DNA from: an uncultured Planctomycetaceae bacterium
Lineage (GTDB): Bacteria; Planctomycetota; Planctomycetia; Pirellulales; Pirellulaceae
Direction: 5' to 3'
Length of the DNA stretch: 8,080 nucleotides
NCBI GenBank assembly: GCA_937904535.1
Contig: CALELC010000153.1
Location: 1-8,080, forward strand
Shown here: positions 1-5,704 of the stretch, piece by piece
How positions within the stretch are numbered: the first letter of the stretch is position 1
How the letters are laid out: each line of letters opens with the position of its first letter
The notes under the pieces: model-generated
The model's input: the letters and a program-made list of their open reading frames with translations, nothing else
What the model was told of the DNA's origin: nothing
Databases searched by the model: none
Translations under genes and position numbers: made by a program

Positions 1-1
1 A

Positions 2-880
2 AACGCGGGTCCATTGCAAGCGGTGTATTCGGGCATTGTGCCGGTCGTTTACAAGGCGCAGCGGACGCTGCTGGAGAGCTTGATCGAATCGACCGTGCTG
101 GCATTCTTTCTGATTGCCTTCGTGATGATTCTGCTGTTGATTCCGGGCCGGTTCCCGAGCTCGTTCCTCAGCCCTCGCAGCTTGGCAGTCGGTTCGGTGG
201 CGGGATTCATTGCGATGCTTCCCAACCTATTCCCGGTGGTTGTGATTTTCGGATTGATGGGCCATTCCGGGACCTTGGTCGACATCGGCACGATGATGAC
301 CGCATCGGTGGCGATGGGGGTGGCAGTCGACGACACGATCCACTTTCTGACGTGGTTCCGGCAGTATCTGGACCGGGGCTACTCGCGGATCGAGGCAATC
401 ATCGAGACCTATCGTCGAGTCGGCCCGGCGATGACGCAGACGACCGTCGTCGGTGGTTTGGGGCTGTATGTGTTCGCCCTGAGCACGTTCACTCCGACTC
501 AGCGATTCGGGACGTTGATGCTGGTGTTGCTCGTCACCGCGATGGTGGGCGACCTGCTCTTGTTCCCTGCGATGCTTGCGGGCCCCTTAGGACGTTGGTT
601 CCGCCCGCGGACGCCGGCCCCTGAAGGCGGGACGCCAGAGAGTTCAGAAACGCAGCCTGGCTCAGCGGGCAACTCGACGGAGCACGACGGACCAGCGACA
701 CGGATAGCTACCGCCAGCCGCAACGGGGAAGATGACGCGGTGATCGCCTCCGCAGCACACCGGCCTCCGCCGACGCCCAAAGGCAGCCGGTCGAATCACG
801 CTCGGCAGCCGGTCAGTGGCGAGCACGAGTCGATGACGCAAGGGCAGCCGGCAGATGGCCGGGGGCCGGCCGAGACTTAA
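2..880 (+). CDS. RND/MMPL-superfamily exporter, C-terminal part (5' end outside window)
   Basis: This is the 3' end of a larger gene; the reading frame is open from base 2, so the true start lies to the left. The visible 292 residues carry about five hydrophobic segments (roughly residues 29-48, 60-85, 95-115, 146-163 and 170-193). The strongest signature is in the middle: NLFPVVVIFG, then MGVAVDDTIHFL, with adjacent aspartates at about 110-111. This resembles the membrane half of RND-superfamily exporters of the COG1033/MMPL type, where such acidic residues serve proton-coupled transport of lipids or hydrophobic molecules across the inner membrane. After the last helix comes WFRPR and then about 95 hydrophilic residues rich in P, G, S, E and R with no visible fold, which is unusually long for this family. 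The substrate cannot be told. The next gene on this strand, gyrA, is over 300 bases away and probably has its own promoter. Family assignment is confident; the exact subfamily is not. Confidence 0.85.
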   Translation, partial: NAGPLQAVYSGIVPVVYKAQRTLLESLIESTVLAFFLIAFVMILLLIPGRFPSSFLSPRSLAVGSVAGFIAMLPNLFPVVVIFGLMGHSGTLVDIGTMMTASVAMGVAVDDTIHFLTWFRQYLDRGYSRIEAIIETYRRVGPAMTQTTVVGGLGLYVFALSTFTPTQRFGTLMLVLLVTAMVGDLLLFPAMLAGPLGRWFRPRTPAPEGGTPESSETQPGSAGNSTEHDGPATRIATASRNGEDDAVIASAAHRPPPTPKGSRSNHARQPVSGEHESMTQGQPADGRGPAET

Positions 881-1001
881 GGCGCTTGCATAGAAGCGAG
901 TCGACCGGACGCGTGAAGCCTGGCGATGACGTTTTCGTGGCTTTGCGACCACCGTTTCAAGTCGTGGAAAGCGCTGGTCGGGCAGGTGCTGCGAGGAGGT
1001 T

Positions 1002-1027
1002 GCCGGGGTTGGCCGAGCAACCCTGGC
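1002..1027 (+). terminator. 10-bp stem-loop, possible exporter transcript end
   Basis: The left arm GCCGGGGTTG (1002-1011) pairs with the right arm CAACCCTGGC (1018-1027) around a six-base loop, GCCGAG. All ten positions pair, one of them as a G-T wobble (1005 with 1024). That wobble becomes a C/A mismatch in the opposite strand's RNA, so the structure is stronger in a rightward transcript. It lies about 120 nt after the exporter stop and about 75 nt before the putative gyrA promoter, which suits a terminator or insulator. No T-run follows, so it is not a classical intrinsic terminator. The function is inferred. Confidence 0.4.
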
Positions 1028-1101
1028 CCGGCGGGTGGGGATTGATTCGCAAGTTGTGTGATTCCAGAGGCTTGCGCACGTGCGATGAGCCGTCCGGCCC
1101 G

Positions 1102-1130
1102 TTGTGATAGCAGTGCCCAGCGAGTACACT
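1102..1130 (+). promoter_or_regulatory. Candidate sigma70-like promoter for gyrA
   Basis: TTGTGA at 1102-1107 (4 of 6 matches to TTGACA) is followed after exactly 17 nt by TACACT at 1125-1130 (4 of 6 to TATAAT). Transcription would begin near 1137, giving a leader of about 57 nt before the TTG start of gyrA. The inverted repeat CTAGA/TCTAG (1129-1143) straddles the predicted start site and could tune opening or bind a regulator. Both hexamers are imperfect and planctomycete promoters are poorly defined, so this is a reasoned candidate only. Confidence 0.4.
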
Positions 1131-1180
1131 AGATAGCTTCTAGGCCGGCACTTCTCAGCCCTGCCGGTGGTCTTTTGCGC

Positions 1181-1187
1181 GAGAGGA
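1181..1187 (+). promoter_or_regulatory. Ribosome binding site that decides the gyrA start
   Basis: GAGAGGA ends 6 nt before the TTG at 1194. The alternative in-frame GTG at 1167 has no purine-rich sequence ahead of it, and starting there would place this motif inside the coding region. The TTG start is therefore preferred. Confidence 0.65.
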
Positions 1188-1193
1188 AACTCC

Positions 1194-3938
1194 TTGTCAT
1201 CCGACGGCGAAAACAACGGCAACGATCTTCCCCCAGCGATTCCCGGCAGCGATGGCAACGGCAGCGAGGGTGACCGGCCCTACCGTGGCGCGGGCGCTCT
1301 TCGCTTACTCGACCTGCCGATTCAGGACGAGCTGCGCGATAGTTACCTGACGTACGCGATGAGCGTGATCGTCAGCCGGGCGCTGCCGGACGTTCGCGAC
1401 GGGTTGAAGCCGAGTCAACGGCGGATCCTCGTGGCGATGAATGACCTCAACTTGGGCCCCGGTGCAAAGCGGGTCAAGTGCGCCAAGATCTCCGGCGACA
1501 CCTCGGGTAACTACCACCCGCACGGCGAGAGCGTGATCTATCCGACCCTGGTGCGGATGGCTCAAGAATGGAACATGCGATCCTTGCTGATTGACAAGCA
1601 AGGTAACTTCGGCAGCATCGCTGGTCTGCCGCCGGCGGCGATGCGGTACACCGAAGCTCGGCTCAGCGCCGTCGCGGCGAGCATGCTGGACGACCTGAAG
1701 CTCGATACGGTTGATTTCATTCCGACCTACGACGAGGTGCGGACCGAACCAACGGTGCTGCCAAGCCGGTTCCCGAACTTGCTCATCAACGGTGCTAATG
1801 GCATCGCGGTCGGGATGGCGACGAGCATTCCGCCACACAACCCGACGGAGATCTGCGATGCGTTGATTCGGTTGATCGACGACCCCGACGTCTCGATCGA
1901 CGAATTGATGGAGATCGTGCCGGGGCCGGATTTCCCCACGGGCGGGATCATTTGTGGCCGCGCCGGGATCCGCCGCGGATACAAGACCGGTCGGAGCACG
2001 ATCGTCGTCCGGGCACGCTGCACCATCGAAGAGTCCAAGGGCAGCCGCTCTCGGATCATTGTCTCGGAGATTCCGTTCCAGCAGTACCGCGACCGCGTCA
2101 TCGAAAAAATCGCGTCGCTGGTCAATGGCGACAAGATCAAAGGGATTTCCGGGATCCGCGACGAAAGCGATCTGAAGGAACCCGTGCGTTTGGTGATTGA
2201 GCTCAAACGCGACGCAGATCCGGAGGTCGTGCTCAATCAGCTTTACCAGTTCTCGCCGCTGCAGGACACATTCTCGGTGATCCTGCTTGCACTGGTCGAC
2301 GGGAAGCCGCGGGAGCTGACGCTCAAGGAACTATTGCAGGAGTTCATCCGCCACCGGGTCACGGTGATCCGCCGCAGAACTCAGTTCCTGCTCGCCCGCG
2401 CTCGCCGCCGCAAGCACACGGTCGAAGGCTTGTTGCTGGCGCTGGCGAACATCGACGAAGTGATCCGCACCATTCGCTCCAGTCGCACGCAGCCCGAAGC
2501 GAAACAAGGGTTGATGGCGATCGCCTGCCCAGCGCCGCTGATGCAGCGGGCACTGGGCGATGCCGGCTATGCGAATTTTGTGCAGGAACGCGGTGCCGCT
2601 GAGAGCTACACCCTGACCAGCGTCCAGGCCGATGCGATTTTACGGATGACGCTTGGCCAGTTGGTCAACTTGGAGCAGGAACGGCTGTCGGATGAGCATG
2701 CCCAATTGCTCGTCGAAATCACCGACTACCTCGATATCCTTGCTCATCAGGAGCGGATTTACGGCATCATCCGTGAGGATCTCGAAGAGATCAAACGCCG
2801 CTTCGGCGACAAACGCCGCACCGAAATCAGTCACGAAGAACTCGGCCACATCGATCTGGAAGATCTGATCGCCGAAGAAACGATGGTCGTTTCAATCAGC
2901 CACCGCGGCTATATCAAGCGGACTCCGTCGAGCGTTTACAACATTCAGCGACGCGGCGGCAAAGGGCTCAAGGGAGCCAAAACCGACGAAGACGATCCGA
3001 TCGAACACCTGTTCGTCGCCAGCACCCACGCTTACCTGTTGTTCTTGACGACGACCGGCAAGGTCCGCTGGCAGAAGGTTTATGACCTGCCACAACTGGG
3101 GCGTGACAGTAAGGGCCGGGCGATCGTCAATGTGCTGAACTTGGAGCCGGGGGAACAGATTGCCCAGTGTCTGGCGATCCGCGATTTCAACCAGCCGGGG
3201 CACTTCGTAATGATGGCCACGAGTGATGGGTTGATTAAGAAGACACCGCTGGAACAGTACAGCCGGCCCAAACGCGGTGGGATCATCGCCATCAAGCTCC
3301 GCGAAGGCGACTCATTGATCGATGCCGCGGTTATCGGACCGGAAAACGAAGTGGTGTTGGTCACGGCCAGCGGCATGGCGATCCGCTTCAACGAACGCGA
3401 TGCACGTCCCATGGGACGGAATACTTCGGGAGTTCGCGGAATCCGGCTGTCCAAGGGGGACGCGGTTGTGGGGATGGTCGTCGCCGACCCGGAAGCCACC
3501 CTGTTGACGGTGTGCGAAAACGGTTACGGCAAACGCACTTACTTCGGTCCCAACGCAGTCGTGGAAGATGACGCAGACGGCGAATCGGCGGGCAGTAGCG
3601 ATGAGGCGAACGATGAATCGCCGTCGAGCTCGGCACGCTACCGCACGCAGCGCCGCGGCGGGAAGGGGGTTCGTGATATCCGCACCAGCGCCCGCAATGG
3701 CAAAGTGATCTCGATCGCGCGGGTCAATGACGACGACGAAATCTTCATGATGACCGCCAAGGGCAAGATTCAGCGGATCGCTGCCGCCGACATCAGCATC
3801 ATTGGACGCAATACCCAAGGGGTCCGGCTGATGAACGTTGAGGAAGGTGACAGCCTGGTCGCAATCGTCCGCGTGCCGCCCGAGGACACGTCGGTTGCCG
3901 AGAGCGTCGAAGCCGGTCTGACACCGCTGCCGGAGTGA
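1194..3938 (+). CDS. gyrA: DNA gyrase subunit A
   Basis: GyrA is the DNA-cleaving and DNA-wrapping subunit of gyrase, the ATP-driven type II topoisomerase that introduces negative supercoils together with GyrB. From the TTG start it is 914 residues (E. coli GyrA has 875). Visible in order: a polar, disordered N-terminal extension of about 30 residues; the breakage-reunion core with YLTYAMSVIVSRALPDVRDGLKP split around residues 50-72; the HPHGES quinolone region near 108-113; RYTEARLS with catalytic Tyr152; the helical tower and gate (about 360-545); and the beta-pinwheel C-terminal domain with the GyrA box QRRGGKG at 585-591. The box marks it as gyrase and not ParC. Oddities: proline at the position of E. 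coli Asp87 (residue 117), an acidic/serine-rich insertion at about 791-813, and a second exact QRRGGKG at 819-825. There is no gyrB neighbour. The gene ends in a convergent spacer. The first in-frame candidate start is GTG 1167, nine codons upstream; TTG 1194 is chosen on its ribosome binding site. Confidence 0.97.
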   Translation: MSSDGENNGNDLPPAIPGSDGNGSEGDRPYRGAGALRLLDLPIQDELRDSYLTYAMSVIVSRALPDVRDGLKPSQRRILVAMNDLNLGPGAKRVKCAKISGDTSGNYHPHGESVIYPTLVRMAQEWNMRSLLIDKQGNFGSIAGLPPAAMRYTEARLSAVAASMLDDLKLDTVDFIPTYDEVRTEPTVLPSRFPNLLINGANGIAVGMATSIPPHNPTEICDALIRLIDDPDVSIDELMEIVPGPDFPTGGIICGRAGIRRGYKTGRSTIVVRARCTIEESKGSRSRIIVSEIPFQQYRDRVIEKIASLVNGDKIKGISGIRDESDLKEPVRLVIELKRDADPEVVLNQLYQFSPLQDTFSVILLALVDGKPRELTLKELLQEFIRHRVTVIRRRTQFLLARARRRKHTVEGLLLALANIDEVIRTIRSSRTQPEAKQGLMAIACPAPLMQRALGDAGYANFVQERGAAESYTLTSVQADAILRMTLGQLVNLEQERLSDEHAQLLVEITDYLDILAHQERIYGIIREDLEEIKRRFGDKRRTEISHEELGHIDLEDLIAEETMVVSISHRGYIKRTPSSVYNIQRRGGKGLKGAKTDEDDPIEHLFVASTHAYLLFLTTTGKVRWQKVYDLPQLGRDSKGRAIVNVLNLEPGEQIAQCLAIRDFNQPGHFVMMATSDGLIKKTPLEQYSRPKRGGIIAIKLREGDSLIDAAVIGPENEVVLVTASGMAIRFNERDARPMGRNTSGVRGIRLSKGDAVVGMVVADPEATLLTVCENGYGKRTYFGPNAVVEDDADGESAGSSDEANDESPSSSARYRTQRRGGKGVRDIRTSARNGKVISIARVNDDDEIFMMTAKGKIQRIAAADISIIGRNTQGVRLMNVEEGDSLVAIVRVPPEDTSVAESVEAGLTPLPE

Positions 3939-3980
3939 GCCCACGAAGGCCACTGACACGCAAGCAGAGCTAACTGAGGA

Positions 3981-4008
3981 GGAGAGGCGTTTAAGCCTCT
4001 CCGGTTAG
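3981..4008 (-). repeat. Palindromic element, copy A
   Basis: Arms GGAGAGGC (3981-3988) and GCCTCTCC (3995-4002) pair perfectly over 8 bp around the loop GTTTAA. CTAAC (3970-3974) and GTTAG (4004-4008) can pair further out across unequal internal loops. On the minus strand it reads CTAACC, then the stem, the loop TTAAAC and the returning stem. Copy B shows the same order on the plus strand. It begins 42 nt after the gyrA stop and may act as its transcript end, although no T-run follows. It resembles a small REP-like intergenic element. Confidence 0.55.
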
Positions 4009-4038
4009 ATCGCCGCGGGAGGGGGCTGGCTGAAGCCG

Positions 4039-4067
4039 CTAGAACCGCGCGGCTCAAACGCCGCTGC
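4039..4067 (+). repeat. Palindromic element, copy B (inverted relative of copy A)
   Basis: It starts CTAGAACCG and contains the stem GCGGC (4049-4053), loop TCAAAC and stem GCCGC (4060-4064). Aligned with copy A on the opposite strand, it shares CTA, ACCG, GGCT and AAACGCC in the same order, with about 15 of 20 matches through the hairpin. The stem pair that is A-T in copy A is C-G here, so a change in one arm is matched by a change in the other. The two copies face each other about 30 nt apart. Confidence 0.5.
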
Positions 4068-4085
4068 AGGCTGAGCGAGTCGGCA

Positions 4086-4099
4086 GGGTCGAAAGACCC
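4086..4099. other. Short hairpin with GAAA tetraloop
   Basis: GGGTC (4086-4090) and GACCC (4095-4099) form a perfect 5-bp stem closed by GAAA, a GNRA-type tetraloop in a rightward transcript. On the opposite strand the loop would be TTTC, which lacks this special stability. It lies about 60 nt beyond the phosphoesterase stop and about 150 nt beyond the gyrA stop. It could be part of a structured gyrA 3' end; no T-run follows. Confidence 0.35.
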
Positions 4100-4160
4100 G
4101 GCGTGTCTGCTCGTTGGCCGAAATTCAAAAAGCGCCGCAGGCCGCTGTGGAATCGGCGCC

Positions 4161-4913
4161 TCAGCGTCCTTCGCGCAGGCGGTATCCGAGCGAATTGTCG
4201 AGATCCGGTTCAGCCTCGATCGCTGCGACCGTGCGCTCGATGTCGTACGGCACACGGCGGAAGGTCACATGATGATCTTCCAGGATCACGTAGCAGCTGC
4301 GGGGGTCGCCATCGCGCGGCTGTCCGATGCTGCCGACATTGATCATCCATTTGGTGTCCTTGGCGATTGGAAACCGTTCGCCGGCATCTTCCCCGCGAAT
4401 AAAGCGAGCATCGCTCGAGAAGATCCCCGGGACATGGGTGTGCCCCTGAAAACAAGCGTGGGTGATCAGCGAGAACAGCTTTTCCATCTTCTTCGGATTT
4501 TGTGCATCCTCTGGGAAAACGTATTCGCTGGTGGGACCACGGGGCGATCCGTGGACAAACAACAAGCCGTCGCGCTGGACAACGCGCGGCATCTTGCAAA
4601 TGAACTCCAATCGGCGACGGCAGGCCTCGGGATCTTCGGGCGTGTGCAGTTGCTTGCGTGTCCAAAAGATGGCCTGTTCAGCCGTCGTGTTAAATCCCTC
4701 AGGATCAAAGATCGCACTGCTGTCGTGGTTGCCCAGGACCGTAAATGCGAACTTCATCGAGGCATCTAAGCATTGCCGCGGATGCGGTCCATAGCCGACG
4801 ACATCGCCCAGGCAGACGATTTCGTCTACCTGTTGCAATCGCACGTCGTCCAAAACGGCCTCTAGCGCCGCCAAGTTGCCATGAATGTCACTAAGGATCG
4901 CCGTGCGAGTCAA
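4161..4913 (-). CDS. Calcineurin-like metallophosphoesterase
   Basis: This is a 250-residue cytosolic-type protein with no signal peptide. It carries the full set of metallophosphoesterase motifs: SDIHGN (Asp9, His11), LGDVVGYGP (Asp37), GNHD (Asn62, His63), FVHGSP (His121) and QGHTH (His158, His160). These residues hold a two-metal centre that hydrolyses phosphoester bonds. The layout, with VGYGP after the second motif, fits the compact YfcE/MJ0936-like group; the natural substrate cannot be deduced. The start is a TTG (4913-4911) placed 10 nt after AGGAG (4928-4924), with no better in-frame ATG nearby. It lies 43 nt downstream of the peroxiredoxin gene on the same strand, so co-transcription is likely. 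A 6-bp hairpin in that gap (4930-4945) may modulate read-through or mRNA processing. Confidence 0.92.
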   Translation of the reverse strand: MTRTAILSDIHGNLAALEAVLDDVRLQQVDEIVCLGDVVGYGPHPRQCLDASMKFAFTVLGNHDSSAIFDPEGFNTTAEQAIFWTRKQLHTPEDPEACRRRLEFICKMPRVVQRDGLLFVHGSPRGPTSEYVFPEDAQNPKKMEKLFSLITHACFQGHTHVPGIFSSDARFIRGEDAGERFPIAKDTKWMINVGSIGQPRDGDPRSCYVILEDHHVTFRRVPYDIERTVAAIEAEPDLDNSLGYRLREGR

Positions 4914-4923
4914 AACAATGTCA

Positions 4924-4928
4924 CTCCT
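4924..4928 (-). promoter_or_regulatory. Ribosome binding site supporting a TTG start
   Basis: AGGAG on the minus strand lies 10 nt before the TTG start of the phosphoesterase gene. A GTG nearer the motif is out of frame, which leaves TTG 4913 as the best start. Confidence 0.55.
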
Positions 4929-4929
4929 A

Positions 4930-4945
4930 AGCAGATAGCTCTGCT
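4930..4945 (-). other. Small hairpin between peroxiredoxin and phosphoesterase genes
   Basis: AGCAGA (4930-4935) and TCTGCT (4940-4945) form a perfect 6-bp stem around a four-base loop, directly before the phosphoesterase ribosome binding site at 4924-4928. It could set the relative expression of the two genes. It is short and could be chance. Confidence 0.3.
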
Positions 4946-4956
4946 GTCAACTCGGG

Positions 4957-5556
4957 CTAGCTGCCGCTGTACTCGGCGCCGAAGAACTCTTTGCTTTCGT
5001 TGACGCCGGGCTTGATCGTGCGGCTGCCCTCTTTCCAGTTCGCCGGGCAAACTTCGCCGTTCTGCTCGAAGTATTGCAGCGCCTTGACCATTCGCAACGC
5101 TTCGTCGACGCTGCGGCCCAGCGGCAGGTCGTTGACGACTTGGTGGCGGACGATGCCATCCCGGTCGATCAAGAACAGGCCACGCAGCGCCACGCCTTCA
5201 TCGGTCAGCACGTCGTAGTCACGCGCAATCTGCTTGTTGAGGTCGGCTACCAGCGGATACTGAATGTCTCCGATGCCGCCTTGTGACCGCGGAATGTTCC
5301 GCCAAGCGAGGTGCGAGAAATGGCTGTCGATCGACGCTCCGATAATCTGCACACCCAACGCCTTGAAGTCTTCGTTGCGATCGCTGAAGGCGATAATTTC
5401 CGTTGGACAGACGAACGTGAAGTCCAGCGGGTAGAAGAACAGCAGCACGTACTTGCCGCGATAATCGGCCAGCGAGAAATCGTCTTTGAAGGAGCCATCG
5501 GGCATGACGGCTTTGCATTTAAAATCCGGCGCTTGCTGCTGTACAAGAACGGCCAT
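4957..5556 (-). CDS. Typical 2-Cys peroxiredoxin (Prx1/AhpC class)
   Basis: This thiol peroxidase reduces hydrogen peroxide, organic peroxides and peroxynitrite in the cytoplasm. It is 199 residues, normal for the class. Visible signatures: FYPLDFTFVCPTE with the peroxidatic Cys50 and Thr47, Arg125 in the ALRGLF stretch, NDLPLGRSVDEALR, and EVCPANW with the resolving Cys170. It resembles the eukaryote-like Prx1 group more than enterobacterial AhpC, with a GGIG motif at 93-96 and an FF pair near the C-terminus. ATG 5556 is the start because AGGAG lies 9 nt before it; a TTG three codons upstream abuts that site directly and is unlikely. No reductase partner (AhpF, thioredoxin) is adjacent. The phosphoesterase follows 43 nt downstream and is probably co-transcribed. 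No peroxide-sensing operator is clear, but a 17-nt tandem repeat lies upstream at 5670-5703. Confidence 0.96.
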   Translation of the reverse strand: MAVLVQQQAPDFKCKAVMPDGSFKDDFSLADYRGKYVLLFFYPLDFTFVCPTEIIAFSDRNEDFKALGVQIIGASIDSHFSHLAWRNIPRSQGGIGDIQYPLVADLNKQIARDYDVLTDEGVALRGLFLIDRDGIVRHQVVNDLPLGRSVDEALRMVKALQYFEQNGEVCPANWKEGSRTIKPGVNESKEFFGAEYSGS

Positions 5557-5565
5557 GAAGATCAA

Positions 5566-5570
5566 CTCCT
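5566..5570 (-). promoter_or_regulatory. Ribosome binding site fixing the peroxiredoxin start
   Basis: AGGAG on the minus strand is 9 nt before ATG 5556 and directly adjoins the upstream TTG at 5565. The spacing supports the ATG. Confidence 0.7.
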
Positions 5571-5669
5571 GTGTGGGTTAAAAACGTGTGAAATGTCGTT
5601 CCCTCGCCTCATTGCCTCCGTATGATCGGTCGAGACGGCGTTGGGGACAAGGGTATGTCGGCGACAGCA

Positions 5670-5703
5670 TTCAATCGGCTAATCCCTTCAACCGTTTAAT
5701 CCG
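5670..5703 (-). repeat. Imperfect 17-nt tandem repeat upstream of the peroxiredoxin gene
   Basis: On the plus strand the units are TTCAATCGGCTAATCCC (5670-5686) and TTCAACCGTTTAATCCG (5687-5703), matching at 13 of 17 positions and directly abutting. A third TTCA follows at 5704. The repeat fills the bases just after the upstream gene's stop codon, about 115-150 nt before the peroxiredoxin start. It could be a tandem operator or a chance duplication. Confidence 0.4.
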
Positions 5704-5704
5704 T

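Larger units (their letters stand above)
881..1193 (+). other. Gene-free region between the exporter and gyrA
   Basis: No convincing gene lies here. A 73-codon open frame at 886-1107 has no ribosome binding site and no recognisable protein character. A long antisense frame that overlaps the exporter tail is the kind of spurious frame expected in GC-rich DNA. The region holds a 10-bp stem-loop (1002-1027), a candidate promoter (1102-1130), a small inverted repeat over the predicted transcription start (CTAGA 1129-1133, TCTAG 1139-1143) and the gyrA ribosome binding site. Confidence 0.6.
3939..4160. other. Convergent spacer with three stem-loops
   Basis: This 222-nt gap separates the 3' ends of gyrA and the phosphoesterase gene. 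It contains stem-loop copy A (3981-4002), its inverted relative copy B (4049-4064) and a GAAA-loop hairpin (4086-4099). None is followed by a T-run in either direction. The clustering of hairpins between convergent genes suits two-way transcription termination or 3'-end protection. No protein-coding gene is apparent. Confidence 0.6.

Noticed and set aside
886..1107. 73-codon open frame in the exporter-gyrA gap
   Set aside because: No ribosome binding site, no protein character, and it contains the 10-bp stem-loop and part of the candidate promoter.
662..1258. 198-codon open frame on the minus strand overlapping the exporter tail, the spacer and the gyrA start
   Set aside because: It runs antisense to two better-supported genes, has no recognisable motif, and its composition (many R, S, P) is typical of frames opposite GC-rich coding DNA.
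2205..2220. CTCAAACGC inside gyrA, resembling the loop of the hairpin element
   Set aside because: The flanks do not form the stem and the bases are explained by coding (ELKRDA).
3312..3959. 215-codon antisense frame over the gyrA 3' end
   Set aside because: It lies opposite a strongly conserved gene and shows no protein-family signature, so it is a shadow frame.
5557..5669. Possible -35/-10 pair for the peroxiredoxin gene (TTGTCC, 17 nt, GATCAT on the minus strand)
   Set aside because: Each box matches only 4 of 6 and the -10 lacks its first T; too weak to list as a promoter.
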